The position numbers and the translations under genes are program-made. A stretch of DNA of 13,454 nt from Microcaldota archaeon (lineage in GTDB: Archaea; Micrarchaeota; Micrarchaeia; Micrarchaeales; CABMGC01): the NCBI GenBank assembly GCA_021792235.1, contig JAJYVC010000033.1:1-13454 (forward strand), given 5' to 3'. This document shows, piece by piece, positions 5,330 to 12,000 of this stretch. Each line of letters begins with the position of its first letter. Within the stretch, counting starts at the first letter, position 1. The notes under the pieces are model-generated. The model was not told where the DNA came from. It worked only from the letters and a program-made list of their open reading frames with translations, and ran no database searches.

Positions 5330-7158
5330 TCATTGAGCTTTATGCTTGTCATTATGTGCAGCGACCTGATCTCGTCAAGCAGCACCTTGAACGCATAGCT
5401 TATTTCGACCTCAACGAAATCGGTTGTCTTGGTCAATGGGCATACCATTGTCTTCTTTATGTGGTCGTAGTATCCGAGCGAACCGCACTCCTTGCACACC
5501 AGCACCACTGCCTTGTCGCTCTGGTCCAGCAACCTCTCCTTGAGCAGCAGGCTCGCTCCGTATCCTATGAGAGCGTCACGTTCCATCTCCCCGAACCTCA
5601 GCGCTCCCTGCCTTGCCTTGCCCTCTGTTGGCTGGTGGGTAAGTATCTGCACCTTTCCTCTGCTCCTCACCTGTATCTTGTTGCTCACCATGTGGTAGAG
5701 CCTGTTGTAATAAACTACACCGTTGAATATCGTGGATTTGAAAGGCATCCCCGTCATTCCGTCGTACAGAACCTCGTTGCCGTATCTCTCGAACCCATGC
5801 GACTCTAGTGTTTTTCCATAGTTCTCTATCCTGTCCGACCCTGCCTCGCTAAATGCAGTCCCGTCAACTAGCTCCCCATTTATCGCTCCGGCTTTGCCGC
5901 CAAGCGTCTCAAGGAGATGACCGAAGGTAAGCCTTGTAGGTATACTATGTGGGTTGAGCAGCAGATCAGGCACGATGCCGTCTGCAGTGAAAGGCATGTC
6001 CTCCGGAGGCACTATGAGAGCAACGACTCCCTTCTGTCCGTGTCTGCTCGCGAACTTGTCCCCATTCTCCGGGATCCTTAGGCTCCTTATCCTGACCTTT
6101 ACTATCTTTGTAGCTCCTGTTGATTCGGTGAACACAACGCTATCTACTACTCCCCTCTCCCCAGTCTTAAGCACTGCAGTGTCGTCCCTCATCTTCTCCT
6201 CGAGCCCTCCTGCCCCGAGATTCTCCTCAAGGAACCTTGGCGGTGCGACTTTTCCTATCAGCGCATCGCCTTCGGAAACCTCCATCTCGGGCTCTATTAT
6301 GCCATCCTCGCTCAGCTTAGAGTAAACATGCTCTCCCATGTATCCGTCTGCTGTTGGTGGGGGCACCTTGAAGCGGTCTCTTTGTCCTCCAGGATATCTC
6401 CTCTCCTCATCAGCATATGTCTTGTAGAACATGCTCCTGCCAAGTCCCCTGTCAACAGCCGCGCGGTTGATCACTATGGCATCTGCCATGTTGTATCCGT
6501 AATAAGTCGAAAGCGCAACTACGAAGTTCTGGCCGCTGGGATGCCTTGGCATCTTTACGGTGTCATATGCCGCTGTGGTTACTATCGGCCTCTGAGGATA
6601 GAACAATACGTAAGCGCGAGAGTCGAACCTCTGATTAAAATTGGTTGCATAAAGCCCCTGGGCCTGCTTGGTAAAGTTGGCAAGCATGGCATGCCTTGCA
6701 AGAGAGTTGTGCTCAGGATAAGGCGACGTGTTTATCGTGAATCCGAATATCGAAGATATATCCACTTCCAGATGCGTGTGCCTCTCTGTTATGTCCTTCT
6801 CGCTAAGCGCCACGAGCGCGTTCTCCTCCTCCTCCGCATCGAGATACTCCACTATCCCATTCCTAAGTAGGTAGTTGAAGTTTATCTCCTTGCTCTTGAG
6901 CTTCTCTATGAGGTCCTTGGTCAGTTTTGGCTGCCCGTTCTCAAGTATGACATAAGGCTTCCTTATCCTTCCCCTGTCTGTATTTATATTCACAGAGTTG
7001 AGCTTCTCGTTGAATGATACGTTCACCTCACCAGAGAGCATTCCCTTCCTCCTTGCAGACCTTATCTCATTAACCAAGCTGACCGGATCCTGCACAGTGC
7101 CCACTACCTTTCCATTCATGTACACATACGATTTCTGCTTGTCAGACACGATCATCAC
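5326..7158 (-). CDS. rpoB1: DNA-directed RNA polymerase subunit B' (Rpo2C)
   Basis: This 610-residue protein is the C-terminal half of the split second-largest subunit (Rpb2/beta equivalent). Landmarks are GQNFVVALSTYYGYNMADAI (209-228, the Glu-Asp region facing the active site), RGLGRSMFY (237-245), GDKFASRHGQKGV (366-378, with the lysine that contacts RNA), NPHSIPTRLTFGHLLE (402-417), and HQPTEGKARQGALRFGEMER (508-527), which anchors on A'. Two departures stand out: the Glu of the Glu-Asp pair is Ala225, and the C-terminal zinc site has only Cys555, Cys558 and Cys573, with Thr576 in place of the fourth Cys. The outer start is GTG 7158, overlapping the rpoB2 stop as GTGA. ATG 7155 or GTG 7149 (four bases after GTGAT) are alternatives that change only the first three residues. 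Confidence 0.97.
   Translation of the reverse strand: MMIVSDKQKSYVYMNGKVVGTVQDPVSLVNEIRSARRKGMLSGEVNVSFNEKLNSVNINTDRGRIRKPYVILENGQPKLTKDLIEKLKSKEINFNYLLRNGIVEYLDAEEEENALVALSEKDITERHTHLEVDISSIFGFTINTSPYPEHNSLARHAMLANFTKQAQGLYATNFNQRFDSRAYVLFYPQRPIVTTAAYDTVKMPRHPSGQNFVVALSTYYGYNMADAIVINRAAVDRGLGRSMFYKTYADEERRYPGGQRDRFKVPPPTADGYMGEHVYSKLSEDGIIEPEMEVSEGDALIGKVAPPRFLEENLGAGGLEEKMRDDTAVLKTGERGVVDSVVFTESTGATKIVKVRIRSLRIPENGDKFASRHGQKGVVALIVPPEDMPFTADGIVPDLLLNPHSIPTRLTFGHLLETLGGKAGAINGELVDGTAFSEAGSDRIENYGKTLESHGFERYGNEVLYDGMTGMPFKSTIFNGVVYYNRLYHMVSNKIQVRSRGKVQILTHQPTEGKARQGALRFGEMERDALIGYGASLLLKERLLDQSDKAVVLVCKECGSLGYYDHIKKTMVCPLTKTTDFVEVEISYAFKVLLDEIRSLHIMTSIKLNE
7154..7158 (-). promoter_or_regulatory. 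GTGAT ribosome-binding site or start of rpoB1
   Basis: GTGAT covers the TGA stop of rpoB2. By analogy with the other junctions it would serve the GTG at 7149, four bases downstream. It also contains the possible start GTG 7158 and overlaps ATG 7155, so sequence alone cannot settle the start. Confidence 0.5.
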
Positions 7159-8627
7159 AATTTCTCTATCTTTCCGAGCTCCTTTATCTTCTGCTCCGTA
7201 GAAGCCTCATCAGCGCCTACAGTTATCTTCGCCATCGCGGCAAGATACTTCGTTAATCCTACCTCCTGTCCTTCGGGAGTTTCCGAAGGGCATATCTTGC
7301 CCCACTGCGTGCCGTGCACATCCCTTGCCTTGAAATGCGGGTGCTTCTTTGCAAGTGGCGACTTGACTCTCCTCAGGTGCGTGTATGTGCTTATCAAGTT
7401 GGTCCTGTCAAGCACCTGTGACACTCCAGTCTGTCCCGCCACCCACGTACCTGTGCCCATGGCGTAGGCTATCCTCTCCGTTATGGTGTCTGGGTTTATT
7501 ATCGACTGGATGCTTAGCTTCCTTCCCCTCGCGCTTGTCCTCTCTATTTGGTACTTCACCTCCTTTGTGAAGAACCTGAATGCGTATGCGAAAAGCTCCT
7601 CCATCAATTCTCCAGAGTACTTGACCCTCTTGTTACCGTAATGGTCCTTGTCATCCTCCTTGGCGAGACCGTTGCCTATTATAGTGGACTTCCTGGCCAT
7701 CTGTATAAGATACTTGCCTTTCTCGTACCTGTCTTCAGGCCCTTCTCCTATGTGCGGCAGCAGGTAGTTGTCTATCTGCGTTTCCGCCCTCTTCTGCTGG
7801 TACTCCTTTGCCTGCCCCGGCGCAGAGAGCTTGCCAAGCTCCACTAGCGCCTCTGCAGTTGAAAGATCCTTGCCTTCGGCAACCTCCAAGTTAAGCATGA
7901 TATCATTCTTGAACGGGAGCAGGTCTCCAGCATATCCGACAACGTCGTTGGCCTTCAATCCAAGCGCACGCAGCACCAGTACGAAATTGAGGCTCTTAGG
8001 CACTGTTGGGAAATCAACTGTGAACGTGCCATTCTGCGCTCTTGTGACCACGCACCTCGCCCTGAATCCTGGTGCCGTTGAAAACACCACGCTTGCAATC
8101 TTGTCCCCGCTCTTCTTCCTTGTGGTTATTATCCTGTTTGCTGCCACATCCTCAAGCCCTATGAGGACCCTCTCAACTCCCTTTATTATGAAGTAGCCTC
8201 CAGGATCCTCCGCATCTTCCCCGTTCTCTATCATCTGCTGCCTTGTAAGTGTCTTCATGTAGCATAGATTGCTCCTCACCATTATCGGCAGCTCCCCAAC
8301 GAACACCTCTCCGAAAGACGCAGATTTCTCTATGCCTCTTATTATCGGCACTACTTCTATGAATATGGGTGCGGCGTATGTGAGGTTCCTCAGGCGGGTT
8401 TCGTTGGGCATTATGGGCCTTCTCGATCCATCAGCCTCTATAACAGAGGCCTTCTCAAGCCTTATCTTCCCGAGCTTGAGTGCGAATCCTTCGACGCTAG
8501 GCTCTATCAGATTCTGCCTGTTTATTACTGACTGTATGCCAGAATCAAGCAAACGGTTGAAGCTCTCTACCTGGTGGCTCACTATGGAATTCGACTCTAG
8601 GTATGATTCAAGCAGAATATTGCTCAT
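7155..8627 (-). CDS. rpoB2: DNA-directed RNA polymerase subunit B'' (Rpo2N)
   Basis: The 490-residue product is the N-terminal half of the second-largest subunit, forming the protrusion, lobe and fork. Recognisable blocks are ELPIMVRSNLCYM (112-124), GGYFIIKGVERVLIGLED (143-160), DKDHYGNKRVKYSGELMEE (326-344), the fork region GVSQVLDRTNLISTYTHLRR (401-420) and DVHGTQWGKICPSETPEGQE (436-455). Length and block order are normal for an archaeal B''. The start is the ATG at 8627, preceded by GTGAT at 8636-8632. It follows rpoH by 12 bases and overlaps rpoB1, in the standard archaeal order H-B''-B'-A'-A''. Confidence 0.97.
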   Translation of the reverse strand: MSNILLESYLESNSIVSHQVESFNRLLDSGIQSVINRQNLIEPSVEGFALKLGKIRLEKASVIEADGSRRPIMPNETRLRNLTYAAPIFIEVVPIIRGIEKSASFGEVFVGELPIMVRSNLCYMKTLTRQQMIENGEDAEDPGGYFIIKGVERVLIGLEDVAANRIITTRKKSGDKIASVVFSTAPGFRARCVVTRAQNGTFTVDFPTVPKSLNFVLVLRALGLKANDVVGYAGDLLPFKNDIMLNLEVAEGKDLSTAEALVELGKLSAPGQAKEYQQKRAETQIDNYLLPHIGEGPEDRYEKGKYLIQMARKSTIIGNGLAKEDDKDHYGNKRVKYSGELMEELFAYAFRFFTKEVKYQIERTSARGRKLSIQSIINPDTITERIAYAMGTGTWVAGQTGVSQVLDRTNLISTYTHLRRVKSPLAKKHPHFKARDVHGTQWGKICPSETPEGQEVGLTKYLAAMAKITVGADEASTEQKIKELGKIEKL

Positions 8628-8631
8628 TCAA

Positions 8632-8636
8632 ATCAC
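8632..8636 (-). promoter_or_regulatory. GTGAT ribosome-binding site of rpoB2
   Basis: GTGAT lies in the 12-base gap after the rpoH stop, four bases before the ATG at 8627. It shares sequence and spacing with the sites of rpoA1 and rpoA2. Confidence 0.6.
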
Positions 8637-8639
8637 AGA

Positions 8640-8870
8640 TTATCCTTCTACTACTACCCTGTAATACGAGGTATCGCGCTTTCCTTCGCGCCTGTTTATC
8701 TTTACTACCTGTCCCGCCTTCGCCCCAAGCTTTACTGCCTGGGCATCGCTTTCAAATATCTTTGGCAAATTATCAATATTCAGGTTAAGTTTCTGCAAAA
8801 GCGCTTTCGCTTCCTTGTCGCTAAGCAATTCATGAACAGGGACGAGCTCGTGATCACTCTTCGACGTCAT
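8640..8870 (-). CDS. rpoH: DNA-directed RNA polymerase subunit H (Rpo5, Rpb5-like)
   Basis: This 76-residue protein matches archaeal subunit H, the C-terminal assembly domain of eukaryotic Rpb5, which binds the lower jaw of the largest subunit. It reads LVPVHELLSDKEAKALLQKL, then LPKIFESDAQAVKLGAKAGQ, then VVKI and the terminal SYYRVVVEG, the usual pattern of this subunit (P-x-H, D-x-x-A/V, G-A-x-x-G-x-V-x-K-I, Y-Y-R-V-V). The start is the ATG at 8870, four bases after GGTG, giving the family's normal size. The frame is open to 8948, but that extension would overlap the promoter. It is the first gene of the rpo operon. Confidence 0.95.
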   Translation of the reverse strand: MTSKSDHELVPVHELLSDKEAKALLQKLNLNIDNLPKIFESDAQAVKLGAKAGQVVKINRREGKRDTSYYRVVVEG

Positions 8871-8874
8871 AAAA

Positions 8875-8878
8875 CACC
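8875..8878 (-). promoter_or_regulatory. GGTG ribosome-binding site of rpoH
   Basis: The minus strand reads GGGTGTTTTATG, placing GGTG four bases before the ATG at 8870. It supports that start over the longer open frame beginning at 8948. Confidence 0.6.
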
Positions 8879-8927
8879 CAAAATAAGCACTAGCACTGGG
8901 AATTCCACTAATCCTTAGTAATAAAGC

Positions 8928-8935
8928 TTTATAAG
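8928..8935 (-). promoter_or_regulatory. TATA box of the RNA polymerase operon
   Basis: The minus strand reads CTTATAAA, about 60 bases upstream of the rpoH ATG. Transcription would start near 8905 and leave a leader of about 35 bases that includes the GGTG ribosome site. No other promoter is evident inside the packed operon. Confidence 0.55.
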
Positions 8936-8965
8936 CATTATTGTTCAAGTGAGACCTTTAAAGTA

Positions 8966-8986
8966 AAAGCCGGCAGCATGGGCTTT
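8966..8986 (-). terminator. Possible terminator hairpin of the surface-protein gene
   Basis: AAAGCC and GGCTTT form a 6-base-pair stem with a 9-base loop. On the minus strand, the sense of the surface-protein gene, the stem is followed by the T-rich tract TTTACTTT. Archaeal termination depends mainly on T-rich tracts, so the hairpin may not matter. It lies about 100 bases after the stop codon. Confidence 0.3.
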
Positions 8987-9002
8987 GTAGTTCAATAGAA
9001 TT

Positions 9003-9016
9003 ATTCTGATAAGAAT
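9003..9016. repeat. Small inverted repeat downstream of the surface-protein gene
   Basis: ATTCT, loop GATA, AGAAT makes a 5-base-pair hairpin. It is AT-rich and short; it could be part of a 3' end structure or chance. Confidence 0.25.
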
Positions 9017-9085
9017 CCTAGTAAACCAAAAAGCTCTAGGGGATCAGACAGCTTGACAGCAAATCAATAATCCAATCAACTGGGT

Positions 9086-12000
9086 TTACTTTGGCGAAGG
9101 GGGCAGAGTGCCATTTTGCCCTTCTTGTGGCTTGTCCGTTGTATAAGTTTTATGCTCAGGAGCCAGTGTGTTCTGCTGTTCTGGCTGCATCGGCGTCACA
9201 GGCGTGCTTGCCTTTTTAATGCCTCTTCGCCCTTTCAATCTAAGATATAGCAGCACCGCTGCAACAGCAATTACTACAACTGCAACAATGTATTCATAGT
9301 ACGCCCGTATATTGAAGGCATTTTTATTTTGAGGTATAGTAGTAGTGGATGAACTGATAGTGGAAGGTATTGAAGTGGTCTTCAGCGTCGTATTTACCGT
9401 AGCAACAGTTATGGTCTTAGATACTGTTTCAAATATACCTATTACAGGATCAGAAGGTATACTGAAAGATATGCTGCCTGCACTCTGATTTACTGAATAT
9501 TGACTAATTGCAGTCCATTTTTCATCATTAGCAAGCATATATGGAAATACTGAGTTTGAAGACGCATTCTGCCCGTAAAGTACGGTCACAACGGTGCTGT
9601 TGAACGGGACAATGCTAATATTAAATGCATAAATCAGAGCATTCCCACCCAATTTTGGCAATGCCCCAGTATCAATCTTCCTTACACTTACATTTATGCC
9701 ATGCTGCAAAGAGGACTGAGAACTTACATTTATCCAAATCCTGCCATTATAGAAAGAGGCAAATCCCCCTGTAACTTTTGATACGTCAAGCAAAATAGAT
9801 TGATTTGTTCTAGGCGAAGCCGAACTGATGTTTGCTTCAGAGCGATTTTCGTATACATTTAGCTGCACTGTATGAAGTATCGGTGTATACGAAAGTTCAG
9901 AAAGGCGAATGTAACGGCCATTTCCTATGTCTATGTATTGGTTCGTGTTAAGGGTGTATGCATTATTGCCTACCGTTATTCCAGCCGAATCAGGACTTAT
10001 GAAATTTACTGTTATCTTTATCAGACTTCCATTCAGGCCCACAAGCTCAGAATTATCCTGCGTCATATTGGTTATCTTCCATCCCTCGTCACTCGCATTG
10101 AATAGTCTTGTTATTGATGGGGCAAAGTTACCACCTCCTCCAGAACCTCCGCCTCCCGAGCTGCCACCGCCTCCACCACCTCCCCCAGAACTCCCACTGT
10201 TGACTGTTGTAGTAGGGCTTGTGCCACTTACAGTAACGGTATCAGGAGCAGAGCATACGGATGCGCCCAAAGAATCTATCAGTCCATATGTGTATATCGT
10301 TGTAGAAGCGGGTGACGCTAAATATGTATTTGATGTTGCTCCTGATATTGCATTACTGCACGAACTTCCAGTATACCACTGATAAGTGTATGGCGGCGTT
10401 CCTCCTGATGGATTAGTAGAAAGCGTAATGGATCCACCACTATTTATTATCGGAGAAGCAGGGTTTATTGCACCTGCACTTAACTCATTGCTTATTATAG
10501 CGTAGGGTACTGCGGATACAACTATTACATTAGAGCCGCCGTTGCTACCACAAATCCCATAAAGGAATGTACCGGAAGGGTGCACTACTCCATACGGACC
10601 AAATGTATTTGTGCAGATTGTTAATGTATCTACTACGGCCTTCTTATTCGTATCAATTACACTCACTGTAGTTGAGCCCAAATTAAATACATAGGCAAAT
10701 GGGAAATCAGGATTATAGGCAATACTTGAAGGAGAACCACCCACAGCAATACTACTAGTAATGGTATTTGTAGAAGTATTCACTATGAATGCCTTATTGT
10801 CGTTATAATCAGTGACGTACAACGCTGATCCATCTGGAGATAATGCCAGGCCTTGCGGACTTGAGAACCCTCCTATCGTATTAACTACAGCATTTGCAAC
10901 TACATTTATTGTATCAACAGTGCCGCTGCCGCTATTTGCAACATAAGCCAATGCCCCAGATTTATTGAATATTACTCCTGTCGGATTTGTACCTACACCA
11001 ATGCTTTTTATTACAGTATTAGTTCCAGTATCCACTACCAACACATTACCGCTGTTATAATTGGTCACATAAACCGTCGTTCCAGCAGGGTTAATTGCCA
11101 CACCATAAGGATAAGAACTCATGCCAACATTATAAATTGAACCAGTTGATACATTTATTACATCCAATGTATCTGCGAAACGGGCCGCACCATACGCAGT
11201 TGATCCGGAAGGATTAAAAATCAAATCAGAAGTTATAGCACCAGAAGGATATACGGAATTAGCAGCCGCCACGCTGTTTGTTGCAACATCTATAACGTTT
11301 ATAGCCACAGCACCGTAATAATTCGAGACATATGCAAATGTTCCTGCCGGGTTAAAGCCTAAACTAGTTGCCCCATACGATCCTCCCGAAGCCTCTACTA
11401 TTATATTAGAGATCATAACAGAAGGATTGTCTATGGAATTTACCACTATGCCTCTATTATCAGTTACAATTACATTTGCTTGGAAAGTATCCCCGCCATC
11501 AGTTGCAGGTATTGTCCACGTAACGGAATTTGTAGACGAGGAACTAGTTGATAAAATCGATTTTAGTACGGATCCTGTAGCCGAATTAATAATAACAAAA
11601 TTGTATGTATATGGAGGGGTTCCTCCACCACTTACCGCATTAAATGAAGCAGTCTGACCTGCATCGAAAGTAAAAGATGACACCGCCAGCGATGGGAGTG
11701 CAAGATTGGCAACATAGACATTATTGCTATTCAAGGAGTTTGCCGTATTCGAATCATAATCAGTTACTATGACATTTGCATATACTGTATTAGGTGTAAG
11801 TGGCGTCCATGAAAATGTATTAGATGAAGACAAGAAGTTTGCAACCAGATTGTTTGTCAGAGAGTTGAATATAAGAAAGTTATAAGTATAGGGCTCTGCC
11901 CCGCCGATTACATTGGCCATAAATGCCACTGTCTGTCCAACATTCAACGCATTTCTGCTTACTGATATGGTCGGTGTCTGCATGTTTGTATAAGGATTAA

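Larger units (their letters stand above)
8936..9085. other. Intergenic region between the rpo operon and the surface-protein gene
   Basis: This stretch lies between the rpoH promoter and the 3' end of the surface-protein gene. I see no coding frame with support. It holds two short hairpins (8966-8986 and 9003-9016) and a near-duplicated GACAGC at 9046-9060. One part begins like a tRNA but does not fold as one. Confidence 0.5.

Noticed and set aside
8871..8948. A longer rpoH start with 26 more residues
   Set aside because: The extra part covers the TATA box and ribosome site and is not conserved in subunit H, which normally has about 75-85 residues.
8981..9050. A tRNA gene beginning GGGCTTTGTAGTTCAAT
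   Set aside because: The start and a possible D-arm look tRNA-like and a GAT triplet sits in a loop, but no 7-base anticodon loop with a 5-base-pair stem, no T-arm consensus and no matching acceptor 3' strand can be drawn.
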